A stretch of 64,000 bases of DNA, from NCBI RefSeq assembly GCF_030816295.1, contig NZ_JAUSXV010000001.1, positions 2,604,001-2,668,000 of the forward strand, given 5' to 3'. Source of the DNA: Microbacterium natoriense. GTDB lineage: Bacteria; Actinomycetota; Actinomycetes; Actinomycetales; Microbacteriaceae. Position 1 is the stretch's first letter. Each line of letters opens with the position of its first letter. A program made the translations under genes and the position numbers. This document shows positions 25,036-33,148 of the stretch, one piece after another. The notes below the pieces were generated by a model. It was not told the origin of the DNA, searched no databases, and saw only the letters and a list, made by a program, of their open reading frames with translations.

Positions 25036-26375
25036 TCGCCGAATTCCGTCTTCCCGACCTGGGGGAGGGCCTCACCGAGGCCGAGGTCGTGCAGTGGCTG
25101 GTGTCGCCCGGCGACACGGTGACGCTGAATCAGACGCTCGCAGAAGTCGAGACCGCCAAGGCGATCGTCGAGCTGCCGTCCCCGTACGAAGGCACGGTGT
25201 CGTCGCTGCACGCCGTCGCCGGGCAGGTCGTCGCCGTCGGAGCCCCGTTGATCGCCTTCGATGTCGAGGGCGCCGACGAGGATGCTCCGAAAGGGTTTGA
25301 CGCTGCCGAGAAGACGCAGCCGAATCTCGTCGGCTACGGCGCTGCGCCCTCGCAGGGTGGGCGACCCGCTCGTCGAGCCCGACGGGCAGGCGTGACCGCG
25401 GCGGCGGACACCGCAGTGCTCGAAGCCGCACCCCATGATGCGCGACCCACCGCCACCGTGGAGACGGCGATCGAGCGCCCTCGCTCCACGCCGCCTGTGC
25501 GGGCTTACGCGAAGCGTCTGGGTGTGGATCTGGTGCTGGTGGCAGCGGAGGTCGGAGACCGCGTCATCACCCGAGCGGACATCGACGCCTACGCCGAACG
25601 AGTCGGGATCTCGACTGACGCCGCTTCTTCCTCCGTGGATGTTCCGGAATCGGCGGCGGCGCTGTCACCCGGAGAACGCGAACTTCGCATCCCGATCAGG
25701 GGTGTGCGCAAGCACACGGCTGCGGCGATGGTGCAGAGCGCGTTCACGGCACCGCATGTGACGGTGTTCCTGACGGTCGACGTGACAGCCACGATGGAAC
25801 TGATCGCCTCCCTGCGTGAGGATCGCGCGCTGGCGGAGCATCGCATCGGTCCACTCGCCGTGGTGGCCAAGGCGGCATGCCTGGCGCTGGCGCGCACGCC
25901 GGGGCTCAACTCGCATTGGGATGAGCAGGCGGGGGAGATCGTGCAGTACAACTACGTCGATCTGGGCATCGCCGCCGCCACAGATCGCGGATTGATCGTT
26001 CCGAACATCCGTGACGCCGAGCAGATGACGCTCGTCGGACTCGCCGACGCACTCAAGGCGCTCGCGGAGACGGCGCGGTCGGGAAAGACCTCCCCGGCCG
26101 ATCTGGCTGGGGGAACCTTCTCGATCTCGAACGTGGGCGTCTTCGGCGTCGACGCAGGCACCCCGATCCTGCCGCCGGGGCAATCGGGCATCCTCGCAGT
26201 CGGAGCGGTCAGACGGCAGCCTTGGGAGCATCGCGGTGAGATCGCGCTTCGACAGGTGATGACGCTGAGCCTGTCCTTCGACCACCGTCTCGTGGACGGC
26301 GCCGAGGGGGCGCGTTTCCTCAAGGACGTGGCAGACGTGCTCGAAGAGCCGGGACGTGCGATGCTGCTCAGGTAG
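25032..26375 (+). CDS. bkdC: Branched-chain 2-oxoacid dehydrogenase E2 (dihydrolipoyl acyltransferase)
   Basis: The 447-aa protein contains one lipoyl domain (residues 1-77, lipoylated Lys in V-E-T-A-K-A), a peripheral subunit-binding domain (about 155-195, P-P-V-R-A-Y-A-K-R-L-G) and a catalytic domain with the terminal D-H-R-L-V-D-G motif. The ATG overlaps bkdB by 4 nt. E3 is not encoded nearby. The 3' end overlaps the convergent tetR gene by 8 nt. Confidence 0.93.
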   Translation: MIAEFRLPDLGEGLTEAEVVQWLVSPGDTVTLNQTLAEVETAKAIVELPSPYEGTVSSLHAVAGQVVAVGAPLIAFDVEGADEDAPKGFDAAEKTQPNLVGYGAAPSQGGRPARRARRAGVTAAADTAVLEAAPHDARPTATVETAIERPRSTPPVRAYAKRLGVDLVLVAAEVGDRVITRADIDAYAERVGISTDAASSSVDVPESAAALSPGERELRIPIRGVRKHTAAAMVQSAFTAPHVTVFLTVDVTATMELIASLREDRALAEHRIGPLAVVAKAACLALARTPGLNSHWDEQAGEIVQYNYVDLGIAAATDRGLIVPNIRDAEQMTLVGLADALKALAETARSGKTSPADLAGGTFSISNVGVFGVDAGTPILPPGQSGILAVGAVRRQPWEHRGEIALRQVMTLSLSFDHRLVDGAEGARFLKDVADVLEEPGRAMLLR

Positions 26376-26961
26376 TCGCGCGCAACGCCGCATCGGCCAT
26401 CGCGGCGAGGACCGTCGCGGTGGCCGAGTGGCGTCTGGCGGCAGCCCTGGTCGAGTGCGGTGTCGAGTTGATGAGACCGAAGCACGCCTGCACGCGCAGA
26501 CGGAGCTCGTCCTCGTGCGCGTCTACGAGCGGGGCGAGAGCTGCGATCCAGAGATCGATGTACGCCCGCTGCAGACGACGGACCTCGGCGCGGTCGGTCT
26601 CGGCGAGGTGGGCGACATCACGATCCTGTACCCGGATGACGTCGGCGTTGCCGAGTGCGAAGTCGACGTGGAAGCGGATGAGCGACCGCATCCGCTCCTG
26701 GTCCGAGTCGGCATAGGCGGAGACACGCGTGCCGCCGGACACGAGATCTTGACTGACCTTCACGAGGACTGCTCCGAGAAGCGCCTGCTTGCCGGCGAAG
26801 TGGCGATAGACCGCAGGGCCCGAGACGCCGACCGCCGTGCCGATGTCCTCGAGGCTCACACCGCTGTATCCGCGGGCGGCGAACAGCTGCGCGGCCTCGC
26901 GGAGGATCGCGTCGCTTCTCTCGGCTTTCGCGCGATCTCGGGCGGTGAGCGGGCTTGTCAT
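26368..26961 (-). CDS. TetR-family regulator of the acyl-CoA cluster
   Basis: The 197-aa protein starts with a TetR helix-turn-helix (A-R-G-Y-S-G-V-S-L-E-D-I-G ... V-Y-R-H-F-A-G-K) and a helical ligand domain. It is divergent from accD1, and a perfect 18-bp palindrome plus a diverged copy lie between the two genes, so it probably represses both and is released by an acyl-CoA. In M. tuberculosis the equivalent cluster also carries a TetR gene (Rv2506). Confidence 0.9.
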   Translation of the reverse strand: MTSPLTARDRAKAERSDAILREAAQLFAARGYSGVSLEDIGTAVGVSGPAVYRHFAGKQALLGAVLVKVSQDLVSGGTRVSAYADSDQERMRSLIRFHVDFALGNADVIRVQDRDVAHLAETDRAEVRRLQRAYIDLWIAALAPLVDAHEDELRLRVQACFGLINSTPHSTRAAARRHSATATVLAAMADAALRATT

Positions 26962-26965
26962 CTCA

Positions 26966-26981
26966 GTTAATCCTCGCTAAC
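26966..26981. promoter_or_regulatory. Second, diverged TetR operator
   Basis: GTTAATCCTCGCTAAC matches the 16-bp core of the main operator at 11 of 16 positions, including both outer arms. It covers the tetR ribosome site, 5 nt upstream of its start codon, consistent with autoregulation. Confidence 0.5.
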
Positions 26982-26992
26982 CTGAATCATCG

Positions 26993-27010
26993 GGTTAGTG
27001 AACACTAACC
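26993..27010. promoter_or_regulatory. Primary TetR operator
   Basis: GGTTAGTG-AA-CACTAACC is a perfect inverted repeat with 8-bp arms between divergent tetR and accD1, typical in size and symmetry for a TetR dimer. Confidence 0.75.
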
Positions 27011-27072
27011 GAAGACGCACGCGACGCGCCACAGTGTTTCGCGGATGGACGCGGCTCGAGGAGGAGTCCACC

Positions 27073-28626
27073 ATGCAAGCCACCCAGGAGTCGCTGGCCG
27101 CAGAGCTGCGCACCCGGCTCGCCGAGGCGGCGCTCGGCGGACCCGCCGCGTCGCGAGAGCGTCACGTCGCCCGCGGAAAGCTGCTGCCTCGTGACCGTGT
27201 GGCGCGGCTGCTCGACGAGGGCAGCCCGTTCGTCGAGATCGCCCCGCTCGCCGCCGACGGCCTGTATGGGGGAGAGGCGCCTGGTGCCGGAGTGATCGCC
27301 GGCATCGGCCTCGTGCACGGTCGGCACGTCATGGTGATCTGCAACGACGCGACAGTCAAGGGCGGCACCTACTTTCCGCTGACGGTCAAGAAGCACTTGC
27401 GCGCGCAGGAGATCGCGATGGAGAACCGTCTCCCGTGCCTGTACCTGGTGGACTCGGGCGGGGCCTTCCTGCCGAAGCAGGACGAGGTCTTCCCCGATCG
27501 CGAGCACTTCGGTCGGATCTTCTTCAACCAAGCCCGGATGTCGGCCGCCGGCATCTCGCAGCTCGCGGCGGTGCTCGGATCGTGCACAGCGGGCGGTGCG
27601 TACGTGCCCGCGATGAGCGATGAAACGGTGATCGTGCGCGGACAGGGCACGATCTTCCTCGGCGGACCGCCGCTGGTGAAGGCGGCCATCGGCGAGATCG
27701 TCACGGCGGAGGAGCTCGGGGGCGGCGAACTGCACGCCCGTCGTAGCGGCGTGGTGGACCATCTCGCCGAAGACGACGAGCACGCGCTCGAGATCCTGCG
27801 CGACATCGTCTCGACGCTTCCTGCTCCTGCCGCGCCGGCGTGGGAGATCTGGCCGAGCAGGGCTCCGGAAGAGTCGTCGCCGCTGTACGACGTCGTCCCC
27901 GTGGACGTGAACGCCGGCTACGACGTGCACGAGGTCATCACCCGCCTCATCGACGGGGAGTCCTTTCGCGAGTTCAAGGCCGAGTACGGCACGACTCTCG
28001 TCACAGGCTTCGCGCGGCTGCACGGACACCCCGTCGGCATCGTCGCCAACAACGGCGTGCTGTTCAGCGAGTCGGCCCTCAAGGGCGCCCACTTCATCGA
28101 GCTCTGCGATCAGCGCGGCATCCCCCTCCTCTTCCTTCAGAACATCACGGGATTCATGGTCGGCTCCGTCGCGGAGGCGGGCGGCATCGCGAAGGACGGC
28201 GCCAAGATGGTGACTGCGGTCGCGAGCACGAGAGTGCCGAAGCTCACTGTGATCATCGGCGGATCGTTCGGCGCAGGGAACTACTCGATGTGCGGTCGTG
28301 CGTACTCGCCGCGGTTCCTCTGGACGTGGCCGGCGAGCCGCATCTCGGTCATGGGAGGCGCGCAGGCGGCCTCCGTGCTGGCGACCGTCAAGGAGGATCA
28401 GCTCACCGCCCGTGGTGGGGGCTGGAGCGTCGAGGCGCGGTCGGAGTTCGAGGCGCCGATACGCGAGCAGTACGAGCAGCAGGGCGAGCCCTACTACGCC
28501 ACCGCCCGACTGTGGGACGACGGGATCATCGACCCCGCCGACACCCGCGATCTGCTGGGGCTCGCACTCGATGTCGTCTCCCGCACGCCCTTGCCCGAAC
28601 CCCGCTTCGGCCTCTTCCGGATGTGA
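27073..28626 (+). CDS. accD1: Acyl-CoA carboxylase carboxyltransferase (methylcrotonyl-CoA carboxylase beta)
   Basis: GAGGAG precedes ATG 27073. The 517-aa protein carries both crotonase-like carboxyltransferase halves, with the hallmark segments [18 protein letters not shown] and [15 protein letters not shown], which are diagnostic for methylcrotonyl-CoA/geranyl-CoA carboxylases rather than propionyl-CoA carboxylase. It carboxylates 3-methylcrotonyl-CoA in leucine breakdown together with the biotin subunit downstream. Confidence 0.92.
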   Translation: MQATQESLAAELRTRLAEAALGGPAASRERHVARGKLLPRDRVARLLDEGSPFVEIAPLAADGLYGGEAPGAGVIAGIGLVHGRHVMVICNDATVKGGTYFPLTVKKHLRAQEIAMENRLPCLYLVDSGGAFLPKQDEVFPDREHFGRIFFNQARMSAAGISQLAAVLGSCTAGGAYVPAMSDETVIVRGQGTIFLGGPPLVKAAIGEIVTAEELGGGELHARRSGVVDHLAEDDEHALEILRDIVSTLPAPAAPAWEIWPSRAPEESSPLYDVVPVDVNAGYDVHEVITRLIDGESFREFKAEYGTTLVTGFARLHGHPVGIVANNGVLFSESALKGAHFIELCDQRGIPLLFLQNITGFMVGSVAEAGGIAKDGAKMVTAVASTRVPKLTVIIGGSFGAGNYSMCGRAYSPRFLWTWPASRISVMGGAQAASVLATVKEDQLTARGGGWSVEARSEFEAPIREQYEQQGEPYYATARLWDDGIIDPADTRDLLGLALDVVSRTPLPEPRFGLFRM

Positions 28627-28734
28627 CTTCATGAGCTTCACGATGCCTTCTGCCTTGGGTGCTTCCGTCACCCCGACCACGGCCCCGGAACCGACGGATG
28701 CAGCTTCATGAGCTACATGACCCCGGAACCGACG
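28627..28734 (+). repeat. Partial direct duplication around the accA1 start
   Basis: CTTCATGAGCT occurs at 28627-28637 and 28704-28714, and CCCCGGAACCGACG at 28683-28696 and 28721-28734. The pattern suggests that the start region of accA1 was duplicated and then diverged. Confidence 0.5.
28631..28711 (+). CDS. Possible 26-aa leader peptide upstream of accA1
   Basis: The frame from ATG 28631 encodes a Thr/Pro-rich 26-mer whose TGA overlaps the accA1 ATG (ATGA). It resembles the accA1 N-terminus (M-S-F/Y and P-E-P-T are shared). No ribosome site is evident. It may couple translation of accD1 to accA1 or be a by-product of the duplication. Confidence 0.28.
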   Translation: MSFTMPSALGASVTPTTAPEPTDAAS

Positions 28735-30669
28735 CTGTTCCACACCGTCCTCGTCGCGAACCGCGGCGAGATCGCCCGCCGCGTGATCCGCACTCTGCGT
28801 GAGCTCGGCATCCGCAGCGTCGCCGTGTACAGCGATGCGGATGCCGCATCCCCTCACGTCGAGGAGGCCGACGCCGCCGTGCGCATCGGCCCCGCACCGG
28901 CAGCAGAGTCCTACCTCGACATCGATGCCGTGATCGCAGCGGCGCGCGCGACCGGAGCACAGGCGATCCATCCCGGATACGGCTTCCTCTCCGAAAGCGT
29001 GGGGCTGGCCGAGGCCTGCGCCGAGAGCGGCATCGTCTTCATCGGCCCGTCCATCGACGCCCTGCAGATCATGGGCGACAAGGCGAAGGCGCGCGAGCAC
29101 GTGGCCAGACACGGAGTCCCCGTCGTCCCCGGATTCGATGCGAAAGGCCTCTCCGACATCGAGATCGCCGAAGAGGCAGAGAGCGTCGGGTTCCCCCTGC
29201 TCGTCAAGCCCAGCGCCGGCGGGGGCGGCAAGGGCATGGAGGTCGTGTCCGTGGCGCCAGACCTCGCAGCGGCGCTCGCGACCGCTCGACGGATCGCGGC
29301 GTCAGCCTTCGGCGACGACTCTCTGATCCTGGAGCGCTTGATCGAACGGCCTCGTCACATCGAGGTGCAGGTCTTCGGCGATGAGCACGGCACTGTGCTC
29401 GCTCTCGGCGAGCGCGAGTGCACGCTGCAGCGCCGCCACCAGAAGGTGATCGAGGAGGCCCCCTCCGCGGGGATCCCGGACAGCACGCGGGAAAGGCTGT
29501 TGAACGCCGCGGTGCGGGCTGCCGAGAGCGTGTCCTACGTCGGCGCCGGAACGGTCGAGTTCCTCGTCGACGCGGATGCTCCCGACGAAGTCTTCTTCAT
29601 CGAGATGAACACGCGTCTTCAGGTGGAGCACCCTGTGACGGAGGAGGTCACCGGGCTTGATCTCGTGGAGCTGCAGCTGCGCGTAGCCTCGGGATTCCCT
29701 CTCGATATCGAGCCGCGTGTCGCAGGGCACGCCGTCGAGGCGCGCATCTACGCCGAGGCTCCGGAGCGGGGCTTCCTCCCGTCCACGGGCAGGATCCTGG
29801 CGTTCGAGATTCCGCCCGGCGTACGCGTCGATTCCGCCATCGAGACGGGCAGCGAGATCACCGGCTTCTACGATCCGATGATCGCCAAGGTGATCGCCGT
29901 CGCCGACGACCGAGTGACCGCCCTGCGCCGGCTCGACGAGGCGCTCGGCCGTACCGTAGTGCTCGGTGTCGAGACGAACATCTCGTTTCTGCGCACGCTG
30001 TGCCGGAACGAGCGGGTCGCGGCCGGTGATCTCGACACGGGACTGATCGAGTCGCTGCTCCCGATGGCGACGGAGCCTCCGACGTCTTCCATGCTCGACG
30101 CCGTACGACACCACCTGCTGCTCCAGGAGCGGTGGGAGTCGAACCGTGGTGGGCTGGACGCCGTGCACCTGCGAGCCGGAGCCGTGTGGGCGTCGAAGCG
30201 CGACGACAGCGCTGTCGGACCAGCGGCCTACCTCACCGACGACGACGAGCTCATCCTGGCGGAGGCTGCCGTTGCGCCGTCCTCGCCCGCTGTGGCCGTC
30301 TCGGATGACGCGGGCGCCGTGTGGGTCGCGTCGGACGGTCGATCCGCCCGGCTGCGGCCTCTCGACCGACGTCAGCGGATGCTGCGCCGTCTGGCTGCAC
30401 GCGATACGGCAGCTGCGGCAACCGATCCGGAGGCTCGCGCACCCATGCCGGGAAGCGTGGTCGCCGTGCACGTCGACCACGGCGCGGCCGTCCATGCGGG
30501 CGATCCGCTCGTGTCGATCGAGGCCATGAAGATGGAGCATCTGGTGGTGGCGCCGCACGACGGCGTCGTCGACCTTCTGGTCGCCGCAGGCGACCAGGTG
30601 CGGCGCGCCCAGCCGGTCGCCCGCGTGACGGAGATCCCCGAACCGGGGACGACGGAGGAGGACCGATGA
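28708..30669 (+). CDS. accA1: Acyl-CoA carboxylase biotin subunit (biotin carboxylase + BCCP)
   Basis: The 653-aa protein has a biotin carboxylase domain (residues 10-455: V-A-N-R-G-E-I-A-R-R, ATP-grasp P-S-A-G-G-G-G-K-G-M, E-M-N-T-R-L-Q-V-E-H), a linker, and a biotinyl domain with the biotinylated Lys in E-A-M-K-M near residue 610. It carboxylates its own biotin with bicarbonate and ATP for the accD1 partner. Its stop overlaps the next ATG. Confidence 0.92.
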   Translation: MSYMTPEPTLFHTVLVANRGEIARRVIRTLRELGIRSVAVYSDADAASPHVEEADAAVRIGPAPAAESYLDIDAVIAAARATGAQAIHPGYGFLSESVGLAEACAESGIVFIGPSIDALQIMGDKAKAREHVARHGVPVVPGFDAKGLSDIEIAEEAESVGFPLLVKPSAGGGGKGMEVVSVAPDLAAALATARRIAASAFGDDSLILERLIERPRHIEVQVFGDEHGTVLALGERECTLQRRHQKVIEEAPSAGIPDSTRERLLNAAVRAAESVSYVGAGTVEFLVDADAPDEVFFIEMNTRLQVEHPVTEEVTGLDLVELQLRVASGFPLDIEPRVAGHAVEARIYAEAPERGFLPSTGRILAFEIPPGVRVDSAIETGSEITGFYDPMIAKVIAVADDRVTALRRLDEALGRTVVLGVETNISFLRTLCRNERVAAGDLDTGLIESLLPMATEPPTSSMLDAVRHHLLLQERWESNRGGLDAVHLRAGAVWASKRDDSAVGPAAYLTDDDELILAEAAVAPSSPAVAVSDDAGAVWVASDGRSARLRPLDRRQRMLRRLAARDTAAAATDPEARAPMPGSVVAVHVDHGAAVHAGDPLVSIEAMKMEHLVVAPHDGVVDLLVAAGDQVRRAQPVARVTEIPEPGTTEEDR

Positions 30670-31817
30670 TGGACGACCTGAGCGAAGAGGAACTCGAGCT
30701 CGCAGCGATGGTGCGCGACTTCGCCGAGACCGTCATCGCACCGCAGTCCTATGAGGCCGATCGCACGCACACTCTGCCGATGGACGTCGTCGCGCAGATG
30801 GGTCAGCTGGGCCTGTTCGGGCTCCCGTTCCCCGAGGAGCACGGCGGCCAGGGCGGCGACTACATGGCGCTCGGCATCGCGATCGAAGCGATCGGCCGCG
30901 TCGACCAGTCTCTCGCGATCACGCTCGAAGCCGGGGTCAGCCTCGGCGCCATGCCCATCTACCGGTTCGGCACGGAGGCACAGAAGAGCGAGTTCCTTCC
31001 GGATCTTCTCGCGGGGCGTGCGCTGGCGGGCTTCGGGCTCACCGAACCCGAAGCGGGCAGCGACGCCGGCGCCACGCGCACGACTGCTCGGCTGGAGGGC
31101 GAGGAGTGGGTTATCGACGGTTCGAAGCAGTTCATCACGAACTCGGGCACGCCCATCACCCGGTTCGTCACGGTCACGGCGGTGACGGGCGTCGAAGGTG
31201 GCCGCAAGGAGATCTCCACGATCATCGTCCCGAACGGCACACCCGGATTCACGGTGGAGGCGCCGTACGACAAGGTCGGCTGGAACGCCTCCGACACCCA
31301 CCCCCTCACATTCGCGGGCGCCCGGGTGCCCGCCGGCAACCTGCTGGGCGAGAGGGGCACCGGTTTCCGGAGCTTCCTCAGCATCCTCGACGAGGGGCGC
31401 ATCGCGATCGCCGCGCTGGCGACCGGAGCCGCAGAGGGATGCCTGGAGGCAGCGGTCGAGTATGCCAAGAGCCGGACCGTCTTCGGCAGCGCGCTCAGCA
31501 CTCGGCAGAACGCCCAGTTCACACTGGCGCGGATGCGGGCACGCGTGCACACGGCCCGACTCGCCTGGCATCACGCGGCGCGTCTTCGCGACTCGGGTCG
31601 AGCGTTCGCCGAGCAGGCGGCGATCGCGAAGCTGGTCGCAGGGGAGGCGGCGATGGACAACGCACGCGATGCCACGCAGATCTTCGGCGGCAACGGCTTC
31701 ATGAACGAGTTCCCGGTGGCGCGCCACTACCGCGACTCGAAGATCCTCGAGATCGGCGAAGGCACGACCGAGGTGCAGCTGCTCGTGATCGCGCGGTCGC
31801 TCGGCCTCGCCGGGTAG
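30666..31817 (+). CDS. Acyl-CoA dehydrogenase (isovaleryl-CoA dehydrogenase-like)
   Basis: This 383-aa flavoprotein has the family segments G-F-G-L-T-E-P-E-A-G-S-D, Q-I-F-G-G-N-G-F and the C-terminal E-I-G-E-G-T-T-E-V-Q. ATG 30666 overlaps accA1 by 4 nt; ATG 30669 follows immediately and is an alternative. In M. tuberculosis the gene at this position is fadE19. Oxidation of isovaleryl-CoA (leucine) or isobutyryl-/2-methylbutyryl-CoA fits the cluster; the substrate is inferred. Confidence 0.9.
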   Translation: MMDDLSEEELELAAMVRDFAETVIAPQSYEADRTHTLPMDVVAQMGQLGLFGLPFPEEHGGQGGDYMALGIAIEAIGRVDQSLAITLEAGVSLGAMPIYRFGTEAQKSEFLPDLLAGRALAGFGLTEPEAGSDAGATRTTARLEGEEWVIDGSKQFITNSGTPITRFVTVTAVTGVEGGRKEISTIIVPNGTPGFTVEAPYDKVGWNASDTHPLTFAGARVPAGNLLGERGTGFRSFLSILDEGRIAIAALATGAAEGCLEAAVEYAKSRTVFGSALSTRQNAQFTLARMRARVHTARLAWHHAARLRDSGRAFAEQAAIAKLVAGEAAMDNARDATQIFGGNGFMNEFPVARHYRDSKILEIGEGTTEVQLLVIARSLGLAG

Positions 31818-31859
31818 CGTGACAGGATGCGCGGGGCAGAGCCACAGGAGGGAGCCGAG

Positions 31860-32345
31860 ATGAGTGCGCGGGAGATCGTCCAGCGGGGCCTCTACTTCGA
31901 AGAATTCGAGGTCGACGCCCGGTATCTGCACCGGCCCGGCCGTACAGCGACCGAGGCCGACAATGTGCTGTTCACCACTCTCACGATGAACACGCAGGCG
32001 CTGCACCTCGATGCGGCCTTCGCGCGTTCGCAGGAGTTCGGCCAGCGACTGATGAACTCGATGTGGACGCTGTCGACCATGGTGGGAAGCTCCGTGGCGC
32101 AGCTCACGCAGGGCACCCTCGTGGCCCAGCTCGGCTTCGGGGACATCGCGTTTCCGCATCCGCTCTTCGCGGGCGACACCCTGTACACCGAGAGCACGAT
32201 CACGGCGAAGAGGCCCTCATCCTCGCGTCCGACGCAGGGGATCGTCACGATCGCCCACACCGGCCGCAACCAAGACGACGTAGTCGTCGCGACCGCGATC
32301 CGCACGGTGCTGGTACACCGCCTGCCTGAACAGGAGAACCGATGA
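31860..32345 (+). CDS. MaoC-family (R)-enoyl-CoA hydratase
   Basis: The 161-aa hot-dog-fold protein starts at ATG 31860, with GGAGGGAG about 7 nt upstream; an ATG at 31827 lies just after a TAGCGT box but has no ribosome site. Segments H-P-L-F-A-G-D-T-L-Y and N-T-Q-A-L-H-L-D are MaoC-like. The M. tuberculosis counterpart (Rv2499c) sits in the same cluster, where 3-methylglutaconyl-CoA hydration to (R)-HMG-CoA is the proposed reaction. Confidence 0.85.
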   Translation: MSAREIVQRGLYFEEFEVDARYLHRPGRTATEADNVLFTTLTMNTQALHLDAAFARSQEFGQRLMNSMWTLSTMVGSSVAQLTQGTLVAQLGFGDIAFPHPLFAGDTLYTESTITAKRPSSSRPTQGIVTIAHTGRNQDDVVVATAIRTVLVHRLPEQENR

Positions 32346-33148
32346 GCTTCGACCTCGGTCCCGCGCTGCTGTTCTGCCCTGCCGACCGCCCTGATCGCTT
32401 CCACGGCGCCCTCGAGAAGGCGGATGCCGTGATCCTCGATCTCGAGGACGCGGTGCTGCCGGCGGCGAAGGCGGCCGCGCGGATCAACCTCGTCGATGCC
32501 GACGTCGATCCCGCCCGTGTCATCGTCCGGGTGAACGCACCGCAGACAGACGCCTTCGCGGCCGATCTGGCGGCCCTCGCTCGGACCGGCTTCCGAACGG
32601 TGATGGTCGCGAAGGCCGAGAACCCCGACGCTCTCGACGTCTTCGACGACAGCTTCTCGCTCATCGCGCTGTGCGAGACCGCGCGCGGTGTCAGCGCTGC
32701 CGATCGGATCGCCGCACACCCCCGGGTGACCGCCATGATGTGGGGGGCAGAAGACCTCGTGGCATCGCTCGGCGGGACATCGAGCCGTACGGCGGAGGGC
32801 GGCTATCGCGACATCGCGCGGTATGCGCGTTCGCGGGTGCTGCTCGAGGCCGGCGCGCACGGCAAGACGGCGATCGATGCCGTGCACATCGCGATCGACG
32901 ATCTGGCGGGGCTCGAGCGCGAAGCGACGGACGCCGCATCGTCAGGGTTCCGTGCGACCGCGTGCATCCACCCCTCGCAGGTGGCGGTGATCAGGAACGC
33001 CTACCGTCCCGACGCCGGTGAGGTGGAATGGGCGCGCGCGGTGATCGACGCCGCTGACGCCGAGCGCGGCGTGTTCCGCTTCCGGGGCCGGATGATCGAC
33101 GAGCCCGTGCTCCGTCACGCTCGATCGATCATCGCCCGCCACGGCTGA
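32342..33148 (+). CDS. CitE-like CoA-ester lyase (HpcH/HpaI fold)
   Basis: The 268-aa protein has the CitE pattern P-A-D-R-P-D-R, D-L-E-D-A-V, the metal-site W-G-A-E-D-L and the C-terminal C-I-H-P-S-Q. Its position after the MaoC gene matches M. tuberculosis Rv2498c, reported as a lyase acting on (R)-3-hydroxy-3-methylglutaryl-CoA and related esters. It would complete leucine breakdown to acetyl-CoA and acetoacetate. The ATG overlaps the MaoC stop; the stop abuts the convergent esterase gene. Confidence 0.85.
   Translation: MSFDLGPALLFCPADRPDRFHGALEKADAVILDLEDAVLPAAKAAARINLVDADVDPARVIVRVNAPQTDAFAADLAALARTGFRTVMVAKAENPDALDVFDDSFSLIALCETARGVSAADRIAAHPRVTAMMWGAEDLVASLGGTSSRTAEGGYRDIARYARSRVLLEAGAHGKTAIDAVHIAIDDLAGLEREATDAASSGFRATACIHPSQVAVIRNAYRPDAGEVEWARAVIDAADAERGVFRFRGRMIDEPVLRHARSIIARHG

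Noticed and set aside
26995..29112. 705-aa open frame on the minus strand opposite accD1 and accA1
   Set aside because: Long antisense frames are expected in DNA with this G/C third-position bias; it has no family motifs while the plus strand encodes complete enzymes.
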